From Bacillota bacterium (lineage in GTDB: Bacteria; Bacillota; Clostridia; Lachnospirales; Lachnospiraceae), in contig JAIIAN010000210.1 of assembly GCA_022717655.1 (NCBI GenBank), positions 1 through 5,034 of the forward strand: a stretch of 5,034 bases of DNA, read 5' to 3'. Within the stretch, counting starts at the first letter, position 1, and the number at the start of each line of letters is the position of its first letter. The notes beneath the pieces were generated by a model. That model was given only the letters and a program-made list of their open reading frames with translations. It made no database searches and was not told the DNA's origin. A program made the position numbers and the translations under genes. This document shows, piece by piece, positions 1 to 5,034 of the stretch.

Positions 1-1162
1 CCCACATCTGATGCTGTCCAACGTCTGTTACAACAACCGCTTTTTTTAATTCTTCATTCATACATTCGATAATTTTCTGCGGTGTGATTCCCTTATCTTT
101 TCTCATGCCAAGTGGCTGTTCCTTTTCCCATTCCCGAATCTCTTCGAGCCAGTCTTTGGTATCACATGGTTTGGCATGTTTTAAAAGTGCTGTCATTGCT
201 TCTTTTGCATCGGCTACAATCGGGATATCAACCTGAATGTTTCTGGAAATCGAAGCCGCATCAATATCGATATGAACAATTTTTGCATTTTTTGCAAACT
301 CATCAATCTTACCTGTAATACGGTCATTAAAACGTGTTCCAATCGAAAACAACAGGTCACATTCACTGATTGCGTGATTTGCGGCATAACATCCATGCAT
401 TCCAACATTTCCAATATACAGTTCATGATTGGTTGGAAGTGACCCTTTTCCCATAATGGTTGTAATAACCGGAACCTGTGTCAGCTCTGCAAGTTTTTTT
501 GCTTCTTCATTTGCACCGGAAATATTGACTCCGCCACCCATTAAAAATAATGGTTTCTTTGCCTGTGAAAGCAGGGAATTTGCTTTTTTAAGCTGCCCGA
601 TATGAACACCTTTGCTTGGCTTATAACTTCTGATTTTTACTTCTTTTGGATAAAGGTCATCGCCCTCTTCTAACATAATATCTTTTGGGAGGTCTACTAC
701 AACCGGTCCTTTTTTTCCGGTATTTGCAATATAGAATGCCTCTTTAATAATTCTTCCAAGGTCTTCTCTTTTTCTTACTGTTACCGCATATTTACAGATA
801 CTTCTTGTAATTCCTACAATATCAACTTCTTGAAATGCGTCATTTCCAATTAAGTTTGTCGGTACCTGACCGGTAAAACAAACAAGCGGAACACTATCAT
901 AATTGGCAGTTGCAATTCCTGTTACCAGATTTGTCGCTCCAGGACCGCTTGTTACAAGACAGACTCCGGTTCTCCCAGTTGCTCTTGCATATCCATCTGC
1001 CGCATGTACCAGCCCCTGCTCATGACGTGGCAGAATTACCTGAATGGAATCCTGCTTATATAATTCATCAAAAATATCAATCGCATATCCTCCTGGATAA
1101 GCAAAAAGATAATCAATTCCTTCTTTTTGTAATGCCTTTACAAACAATTCTGTCCCTTTCAT
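1..1162 (-). CDS. ilvB: Acetolactate synthase large (catalytic) subunit, 3' end outside the window
   Basis: Thiamine-diphosphate enzyme that condenses two pyruvates to 2-acetolactate, or pyruvate with 2-oxobutyrate, in the cytoplasm. It is the first common step of valine, leucine and isoleucine synthesis. The minus strand reads openly for 387 codons from the ATG at 1162 to the window edge. The family is about 550-570 residues, so roughly the last third is missing. Seen: the N-terminal pyrimidine-binding domain (about 1-165) with YPGG at 22-25, LPRHEQG with the catalytic Glu at 48, HAADGYARATG at 53-63, SGPGATN at 72-78 and the DAFQEVDIVG segment at 108-117. The central FAD-type domain (about 185-320) has GTRFNDRITGK at 275-285 and HIDID at 297-301. 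The third domain begins at about 355 and ends in TDVGQHQMW, so the Mg-TPP motif lies off-window. The start is fixed by AGGAGGA 6 nt upstream. A T-box leader precedes the gene. Residues after YPGG (YAIDIF) differ from the common AVLPIY/AILNVY type, which may mark a paralogue. I am sure of the family, but less sure which isozyme this is. Confidence 0.95.
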   Translation of the reverse strand, partial: MKGTELFVKALQKEGIDYLFAYPGGYAIDIFDELYKQDSIQVILPRHEQGLVHAADGYARATGRTGVCLVTSGPGATNLVTGIATANYDSVPLVCFTGQVPTNLIGNDAFQEVDIVGITRSICKYAVTVRKREDLGRIIKEAFYIANTGKKGPVVVDLPKDIMLEEGDDLYPKEVKIRSYKPSKGVHIGQLKKANSLLSQAKKPLFLMGGGVNISGANEEAKKLAELTQVPVITTIMGKGSLPTNHELYIGNVGMHGCYAANHAISECDLLFSIGTRFNDRITGKIDEFAKNAKIVHIDIDAASISRNIQVDIPIVADAKEAMTALLKHAKPCDTKDWLEEIREWEKEQPLGMRKDKGITPQKIIECMNEELKKAVVVTDVGQHQMW

Positions 1163-1168
1163 ATCATT

Positions 1169-1175
1169 TCCTCCT
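1169..1175 (-). promoter_or_regulatory. Ribosome binding site of ilvB
   Basis: The minus strand reads AGGAGGA, a near-perfect Shine-Dalgarno sequence, with 6 nt between it and the ATG at 1162. It lies after the T-box terminator U-tract, so it is transcribed only when the terminator is bypassed. It fixes the ilvB start. Confidence 0.93.
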
Positions 1176-1197
1176 AATTCAAAGTTTTAAAGTGGAT

Positions 1198-1237
1198 AAA
1201 AAAACGCCCTAAACCATTTTATCTCTGGTTTAGGGCG
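1198..1237 (-). terminator. Intrinsic terminator of the ilvB T-box leader
   Basis: On the minus strand CGCCCTAAACCA (1237-1226) pairs perfectly with TGGTTTAGGGCG (1216-1205), giving a 12-bp stem with a 9-nt loop. Seven T's follow (1204-1198), the classic factor-independent design. The 5' arm contains CCTAA, which can instead pair with TTAGG just before and overlapping the T-box (around 1264-1260). That pairing would form the competing antiterminator. The hairpin ends 35 nt before the ilvB start codon. Because no other hairpin follows the upstream GH13 gene, it may also stop readthrough from that gene. Confidence 0.95.
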
Positions 1238-1404
1238 AATAAACAATCCGTGTTACCACCTAATTTCAGGAATCTCTTCCTGCACTCTGCTGATACGGAA
1301 AAAATCAAATTTTTTCGATATCATTTTCCATATAACGTTGGAAACTTCCGTTGAGCGCTACTGAAAGCCTGTCATCCGCTTCGTTCGTCTCACTGCTCAG
1401 AGGC

Positions 1405-1407
1405 TAC
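1405..1407 (-). promoter_or_regulatory. Proposed T-box specifier codon GUA (valine)
   Basis: On the minus strand the 3' side of the stem I internal loop reads GAA-GUA-G and is followed by CCUC, which closes with GAGG. The position matches the family rule that the specifier lies between the loop-E GAA and a purine next to the lower helix. Shifting one base 3' would give UAG, a stop, which cannot be a specifier. Valine fits the role of ilvB. A different register of the lower helix could change the call. Confidence 0.6.
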
Positions 1408-1509
1408 TTCCACACTTCCTTGCTGAAGATTTTCACCTGCCATCTTCTCTCTGAAAACCGGTCGAGTATGTACTCCTCCTCGTCTTAGCATTTTTCTTTA
1501 TTGAAAATT

Positions 1510-1538
1510 ATTATATCAAATCCTGTATTGTCTGTCAA
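1510..1538 (-). promoter_or_regulatory. Sigma-A promoter of the ilvB leader
   Basis: On the minus strand, TTGACA (1538-1533) and TATAAT (1515-1510) are both perfect consensus hexamers, separated by exactly 17 bp. Transcription should begin at about 1502-1504, some 13 nt before stem I of the T-box. The -35 box starts only 44 bp after the stop codon of the GH13 gene. The strong promoter suggests constitutive initiation, with control exerted in the T-box. Confidence 0.93.
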
Positions 1539-1582
1539 TTCATATTTTAATTTTTATTATTTCTAACGTATTTTAATGTGCT

Positions 1583-3703
1583 TTAACGTACTTTTTCATA
1601 CTCGGTACACCGAAGAACGACTGCACCATGTGACGGCAGGGTCAGCTGAAGCACACCGCCTTTACAGACCGATACTTTCTTTATCAGGCTATAACCAAAA
1701 TCACCGGTTGCAATTAACTGTTTAAAGTGGATTTCTCTGGAGCGTGAAATTCCAAGTTCCCATACCGACAAGGAAATATTTTTTACTTCATTACTGTTAT
1801 TGATTGCAATCACACTTCTCTGGGTATTGGTAAATCTTCCATAACAAAGCAGTTGATAATCATTTGCAAGGAATTTTAAAGAACCTTTGATAAATTCTTC
1901 ATTTTCTTTGTGAATGGCAATCATTGCTTTATGAAATTCGATGAGTTCTTTATCTTCCTTTCCCCACGGATAGGTTCTTCGGTTATCTGGGTCTGTAAAT
2001 CCGCATACGCCTGCTTCATCTCCATAATAGACAGTCGGTGCACCAGGCCAGGTCATCTGCATAACAACGGCTTCTCGTAATACCGCTTTATTAATATTTT
2101 CTGATGCGGCATGTGAACCTAAGTTTGCCACACGGCCTACTTTATGATTCGTTCTTGTAAGGAATCTGGAGTGGTCATGGTTGGAAAGTTCATTCATGGA
2201 TACCATCAAAGACGGTGCATAAAAACTTGCCATGTGATATTTCATTGCCCCGATAAAACAGTCGCTGTTTCCATACATGCCTTCATTGTATTCATCACTA
2301 TGTTTTTCCATTCCGGTTAAGAACCAGGTCACCGGCTCCATAAATGCATCATAGTTCATAACGGTATCCCACTGGTCACCTTCTAACCAGCTCTTGGCAT
2401 CCCCATAATGTTCCGCCAGAATAATTGCATTTGGATTGGCTTCTTTTACATTTTTTCTAAAATCACGCCAGAATTTATGATTGTATTCATTACTGTGTCC
2501 CAAATCCGCTGCCACATCCAGTCTCCATCCATCTACATTATAAGGCGGAGAAACCCATTTTCTTGCCACTTTCATAATGTATTCGTACAGACTGTCCGAT
2601 GCTTCATAATTGAGTTTTGGCAGAGTTTCATGTCCCCACCATCCATCGTAGTCTTTATTATATGGCCAGTTATTTTGATTGTGGAATAAAAAGAAACTGC
2701 GATACGGGCTGTCTGCCGATACATAAGCCCCTTTTTCATATCCTGCCTGATTTTCATAAATACGCTCTCTGTCGAGCCATTTATTAAATGAACCACAGTG
2801 ATTAAAGACACCATCCAGAATGACCTTCATTCCTCTTTTGTGTACTTCTTCCACAAACTGTGCAAAGAAATGATTGCTTGCTTCCAGATTTTCATAATCC
2901 GTTACTCTCTGAATGTATTTTGATGCATGAGAGTTATCCTGGTCGCCCCAGTTTAACGGTTCTCCTCCATCTTTTACGATTTTTCCATAATGCGGGTCTA
3001 CATAATCGTAATCCTGAATATCGTATTTATGGTTTGACGGCGAAACAAAAATCGGATTGAAATAAATGACATCCACACCTAAATCCTGAAGATAATCTAA
3101 TTTATCCCATACTCCCTGTAAATCTCCGCCATAAAAATCACGGACATCCATTGCCTGTGGCGGTCGATTCCAATCTTCTACTTTCTGTACCGGTGCTGAA
3201 ATATAAGAATATTCATTTGTCACAACGTCATTTGATTTGTCTCCATTACAGAAACGATCCACAAAAATCTGGTACATGACTGCACCTTTTGCCCAGTCCG
3301 GAGTCTCAAATCCCGGAACAATTCCAAATGCATAATGTTCGTCTAAGTCTTTTACAATACCAAAACGGTTATAGTAGCAGTGTACTTTACCGGAAAATAA
3401 TTCAAAATAATAATGAATGGTTTCTGTTCCAACCAGAAGTTTCGTTTCGTAATAATCAAACCCATCTCTTGTCTCGACCAGCTCCATCTTCTTTTTTTCT
3501 TGTCCGCTGACCAGACAGACCATATCAACATTTCCACGTTTCGTACGAATTCTGATTTTTACTGTGTCTCCGACTTTTGGCTCAAACGGCATACGGTAAC
3601 TTTCCGTCTCATCACTGAACACCGCACGTTTATTGAAAGCAGGGCGCATGTTTGTCACATACTCCTGAATTTTTTGCATATTTTTTAAGTTTTCGTAATT
3701 CAT
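1583..3703 (-). CDS. GH13 alpha-glucanase, neopullulanase / cyclomaltodextrinase / maltogenic amylase type
   Basis: This is a retaining alpha-amylase-superfamily hydrolase, predicted to cut alpha-1,4 (and possibly alpha-1,6) bonds in maltodextrins, cyclodextrins or pullulan pieces. Numbering here counts from the ATG at 3712 (709 residues). About 40-135 resembles a CBM34-type beta domain. The (beta/alpha)8 barrel (about 140-600) starts with MYQIFVDRF at 146-154. Its conserved regions are DGVFNH (300-305), GWRLD with the nucleophile Asp399, ILAEH with acid/base Glu434, and LSNHD with Asp513. LPKLN at 364-368 resembles the MPKLN mark of the neopullulanase subfamily. YYGDEAG is at 562-568. About 610-705 is the C-terminal beta domain. 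There is no signal peptide or membrane segment, so it is probably cytoplasmic, acting on imported oligosaccharides. I prefer the ATG at 3703 because GAGAGG sits 9 nt upstream of it, whereas it directly abuts the ATG at 3712. The neighbours are not sugar genes. Family and catalytic competence are firm; exact substrate is not predictable. Confidence 0.95.
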   Translation of the reverse strand: MNYENLKNMQKIQEYVTNMRPAFNKRAVFSDETESYRMPFEPKVGDTVKIRIRTKRGNVDMVCLVSGQEKKKMELVETRDGFDYYETKLLVGTETIHYYFELFSGKVHCYYNRFGIVKDLDEHYAFGIVPGFETPDWAKGAVMYQIFVDRFCNGDKSNDVVTNEYSYISAPVQKVEDWNRPPQAMDVRDFYGGDLQGVWDKLDYLQDLGVDVIYFNPIFVSPSNHKYDIQDYDYVDPHYGKIVKDGGEPLNWGDQDNSHASKYIQRVTDYENLEASNHFFAQFVEEVHKRGMKVILDGVFNHCGSFNKWLDRERIYENQAGYEKGAYVSADSPYRSFFLFHNQNNWPYNKDYDGWWGHETLPKLNYEASDSLYEYIMKVARKWVSPPYNVDGWRLDVAADLGHSNEYNHKFWRDFRKNVKEANPNAIILAEHYGDAKSWLEGDQWDTVMNYDAFMEPVTWFLTGMEKHSDEYNEGMYGNSDCFIGAMKYHMASFYAPSLMVSMNELSNHDHSRFLTRTNHKVGRVANLGSHAASENINKAVLREAVVMQMTWPGAPTVYYGDEAGVCGFTDPDNRRTYPWGKEDKELIEFHKAMIAIHKENEEFIKGSLKFLANDYQLLCYGRFTNTQRSVIAINNSNEVKNISLSVWELGISRSREIHFKQLIATGDFGYSLIKKVSVCKGGVLQLTLPSHGAVVLRCTEYEKVR

Positions 3704-3712
3704 ATTTTGCAT

Positions 3713-3718
3713 CCTCTC
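3713..3718 (-). promoter_or_regulatory. Ribosome binding site deciding the GH13 start
   Basis: The minus strand reads GAGAGG directly before the ATG at 3712 (0 nt spacing) and 9 nt before the in-frame ATG at 3703. Only the second spacing is workable, so translation probably begins at 3703, three codons inside the longest frame. Confidence 0.6.
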
Positions 3719-3748
3719 TTTTTATTCCGGTCTGTGTTTGAATTACTC

Positions 3749-3781
3749 TTTATAATTCTAAATGAGTGTAATGAGTGTAAA
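3749..3781 (-). promoter_or_regulatory. Weak candidate promoter region for the GH13 gene
   Basis: Just after the terminator hairpin (minus strand), TTTACA (3781-3776) could serve as a -35. TAGAAT (3760-3755, 15-bp spacer) or TATAAA (3754-3749, 21-bp spacer) could serve as a -10. Neither spacing is ideal. The case rests mainly on position: a terminator upstream implies the GH13 gene needs its own promoter here, unless it relies on readthrough. Confidence 0.3.
3761..3778. repeat. 9-bp tandem direct repeat upstream of the GH13 gene
   Basis: AATGAGTGT occurs twice head to tail (3761-3769 and 3770-3778, plus-strand reading) with no spacer. It lies between the candidate -35 and -10 boxes of the GH13 gene. 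It may be a chance duplication or an operator. Two copies are too few to decide. Confidence 0.6.
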
Positions 3782-3783
3782 GT

Positions 3784-3813
3784 AAAAGAGGCAGTCTCTC
3801 GACTGCCTCTTTT
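3784..3813. terminator. Bidirectional intrinsic terminator between ftsH and the GH13 gene
   Basis: A perfect 13-bp inverted repeat: AAAAGAGGCAGTC (3784-3796) pairs with GACTGCCTCTTTT (3801-3813) around a 4-nt loop. The A and T runs at the stem ends give a short U-tract in either direction. On the minus strand the U's continue as TTTTACTTT. It lies 165 bp after the ftsH stop and about 80 bp before the GH13 start. It is the only strong hairpin in this intergenic stretch, and is therefore the likely end of the ftsH transcript or of a small RNA starting near 3878. Confidence 0.85.
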
Positions 3814-3880
3814 GGAGAAGGTATTTCTTCTTATGGGGTGTAGCAAAAACTATATAATGTATTGGGGGGTTTTTACAGTT

Positions 3881-3892
3881 ATTATAATAGCA
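3881..3892 (-). promoter_or_regulatory. Possible extended -10 promoter in the ftsH-GH13 intergenic region
   Basis: The minus strand reads TGCTATTATAAT. TGC followed by TATTAT fits an extended -10, and an overlapping TATAAT is a perfect -10 box. No good -35 is seen at 16-18 bp. A+T-rich intergenic DNA often yields such boxes by chance. If real, it would start an RNA of about 90-95 nt ending at the hairpin at 3784-3813, or a long leader for the GH13 gene. Confidence 0.3.
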
Positions 3893-3978
3893 TGTACGGC
3901 ACAAAAAGTGTGCACAATCTTCTTATTATTTTAAAACTTTTTTTGAATAATTTTACATGCTCTATAAAACGACTCTGC

Positions 3979-5034
3979 TTATCTCTTTGTTAAATCATAC
4001 AAAGTACCGCCCAAATCATTCTCTAAGCTTTTTTGCTCCTCATTTTCTGAAAACAATGCCTCAAATTCTTCCCGTCCGATTTTTTCCTTTTCCAACAGCA
4101 GTTCCACACACTTGTGTAAGACATCTATATGTGAACCAATCAGCTCTTTTGCCTGTGAATACGCTTCATCAATGATTCTTTTTACTTCGCTATCTATCAC
4201 TGCTGCGGTCTGTTCGCCATAATTTCTCGTATGCGCCAAATCACGACCAATAAATACTTCGTCTTCATCACTTCCGTAGTTAATCAATCCGACTTTATCT
4301 GACATTCCGTACTGTGTCACCATCGCCCTTGCAAGCTGTGTTGCCTGTTTGATATCCTGAGAAGCACCGGTCGTCACATCTTTGAAAATAAGTTCCTCAG
4401 CAACCCTTCCTCCTAAGTCTACTACAATGTTCTCAAGCATTTTATTTTTGCTGTTAAACATTTCATCTGCCTCTGGAAGCGGCATCGTATATCCAGCTGC
4501 TCCAAGACCGGTTGGAATAATAGAAATCGTGTGAACCGGTCCCATATTTGGCAGAAGGTGGAATAAAATTGCGTGCCCCGCTTCATGATATGCTGTAATT
4601 TTCTTTTCTTTTTCTGAAATAACCTTACTTTTCTTTTCTGCACCAATTCCAACTTTTACAAATGCCTGACGGATATCTTTCTGCGTCAGATAATACCTTC
4701 CATCTTTGGCGGTTAAAATTGCAGCTTCATTCATAAGATTTTCCAAATCTGCACCGGTAAATCCGGCGGTTGTTCTTGCAATTTCATGTAAATCGACATC
4801 CTCTCCAAGAGGTTTCTTTCTTACATGAACTTTTAAAATTTCCTCTCTGCCTTTAATATCCGGTCTTCCCACTCCAACTTTTCTATCAAAGCGTCCCGGA
4901 CGTAAAATGGCAGGGTCTAAAATATCTACACGGTTTGTCGCAGCCATCACAATGATTCCCTCATTGACTCCAAAACCATCCATTTCAACCAATAACTGGT
5001 TCAAAGTCTGTTCTCTTTCATCATGGCCACCACC
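3979..5034 (-). CDS. ftsH: ATP-dependent zinc metalloprotease FtsH, C-terminal part
   Basis: Membrane-anchored AAA+ protease that unfolds and degrades membrane and short-lived cytosolic proteins as a hexamer. Only the last 351 residues are in the window; the frame stays open to the right edge. Missing are the N-terminal membrane segments, Walker A and Walker B. The fragment opens at the GGGHDEREQTLNQLL segment that normally follows Walker B. Numbering by visible residue, the second region of homology has MAATNR at 30-35 and RPGRFDR at 45-51, with the arginine-finger residues. The protease domain has the zinc motif HEAGH at 150-154 (4587-4573) and TTGASQD at 221-227. Its Asp matches the third zinc ligand of the family. 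GGRVAEELIF at 208-217 is also typical. The charged helical tail ends in YDLTKR. All visible catalytic residues are intact and no frameshift is seen. The true start is off-window. Termination is probably at the hairpin at 3784-3813. Confidence 0.98.
   Translation of the reverse strand, partial: GGGHDEREQTLNQLLVEMDGFGVNEGIIVMAATNRVDILDPAILRPGRFDRKVGVGRPDIKGREEILKVHVRKKPLGEDVDLHEIARTTAGFTGADLENLMNEAAILTAKDGRYYLTQKDIRQAFVKVGIGAEKKSKVISEKEKKITAYHEAGHAILFHLLPNMGPVHTISIIPTGLGAAGYTMPLPEADEMFNSKNKMLENIVVDLGGRVAEELIFKDVTTGASQDIKQATQLARAMVTQYGMSDKVGLINYGSDEDEVFIGRDLAHTRNYGEQTAAVIDSEVKRIIDEAYSQAKELIGSHIDVLHKCVELLLEKEKIGREEFEALFSENEEQKSLENDLGGTLYDLTKR

Larger units (their letters stand above)
1198..1503 (-). 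ncRNA. T-box riboswitch leader of ilvB, probable valine (GUA) specifier
   Basis: This 5' leader RNA senses tRNA charging and controls ilvB by transcription antitermination. The T-box sequence AGGTGGTAACACGG is at 1261-1248. Its UGGU would pair with an ACCA tRNA end, so discriminator A, which fits Val, Leu or Ile. Stem I spans about 1490-1394. Its base pairs UGC with GCA, and the lower helix is GAGG/CCUC. The internal loop has AGUA (1474-1471) facing GAA. Above it is a CAUAC/GUGUG helix. The apical hairpin has AGAGAG (1452-1447), an AAGAU/AUCUU stem and a GGCAGGTGAAA loop, all typical T-box elements. Immediately 3' of GAA is GUA (1407-1405), followed by an unpaired G and then the CCUC strand. 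By analogy with glyQS this places the Val codon GUA as specifier. CAGGAA/TTCCTG (1282-1267) forms stem III. A terminator follows. The T-box identity is firm; the codon rests on manual folding. Confidence 0.95.

Noticed and set aside
910..1212. 100-codon plus-strand reading frame
   Set aside because: It is antisense to the well-supported start of ilvB and runs into the T-box terminator; its translation is low in complexity and resembles no family.
1291..1323. A/T-rich near-palindrome GATATCGAAAAAAT / ATTTTTTCCGTATC taken as a second terminator
   Set aside because: It lies within the T-box leader between stem I and stem III with no U-tract after the stem, so it fits a stem II element better.
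2408..2689. Several plus-strand frames of 66-93 codons inside the GH13 gene
   Set aside because: They are antisense shadows; the minus-strand frame carries all GH13 catalytic motifs.
3883..3888. Plus-strand TATAAT boxes here and at 3853-3858
   Set aside because: No suitable -35 at 16-18 bp, and there is no plus-strand gene for them to drive; probably chance in A+T-rich DNA.
3707..3934. 75-codon plus-strand frame with a hydrophobic, membrane-like translation
   Set aside because: It passes straight through the 13-bp terminator hairpin and overlaps the GH13 start; no convincing ribosome binding site precedes it. Hydrophobicity is expected from T-rich DNA.
3957..4175. 72-codon plus-strand frame over the 3' end of ftsH
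   Set aside because: It is the reverse-strand shadow of a conserved coding region, with no start signals.
1..5034. Mobile element, CRISPR array, defence or other novel gene system
   Set aside because: All long frames are accounted for by three housekeeping or metabolic genes; no terminal repeats, spacer arrays, integrase or transposase motifs were seen.

Overview
The window looks like ordinary chromosome from a low-GC Gram-positive bacterium of the Clostridia, probably Lachnospiraceae-like. The grounds are A+T-rich DNA, strong AGGAGG-type ribosome binding sites, a consensus sigma-A promoter and a T-box leader. That placement is an inference from style; no rRNA or species marker is present. 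All three genes lie on the minus strand, so transcription runs from high to low coordinates.

From upstream to downstream: (1) positions 5034-3979 hold the C-terminal half of ftsH, the membrane AAA+ zinc protease. It is cut by the window edge just after Walker B. (2) Positions 3978-3713 are a 266-bp intergenic stretch. It contains a perfect 13-bp-stem bidirectional terminator, a possible promoter upstream of it, and a 9-bp tandem repeat next to weak promoter-like boxes for the next gene. (3) Positions 3703 (or 3712) to 1583 hold a complete cytoplasmic GH13 alpha-glucanase of the neopullulanase/cyclomaltodextrinase type. (4) Positions 1582-1163 contain no protein gene but carry an almost textbook regulatory leader: a TTGACA-17-TATAAT promoter, a T-box riboswitch of about 300 nt, an intrinsic terminator and a strong ribosome binding site. 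(5) Positions 1162-1 hold the first 387 codons of ilvB, the acetolactate synthase catalytic subunit, which runs off the left edge.

The three genes belong to unrelated processes: membrane protein quality control, maltodextrin breakdown and branched-chain amino acid synthesis. The signals between them suggest separate transcription units. The best-supported regulatory logic is at ilvB. Uncharged tRNA, most likely tRNA-Val from my reading of a GUA specifier, should stabilise the antiterminator and allow synthesis of the first enzyme common to valine and isoleucine production. I see no mobile element, CRISPR array, tRNA, rRNA or convincing new system. The least explained part is the stretch between ftsH and the GH13 gene, which could encode a small RNA.
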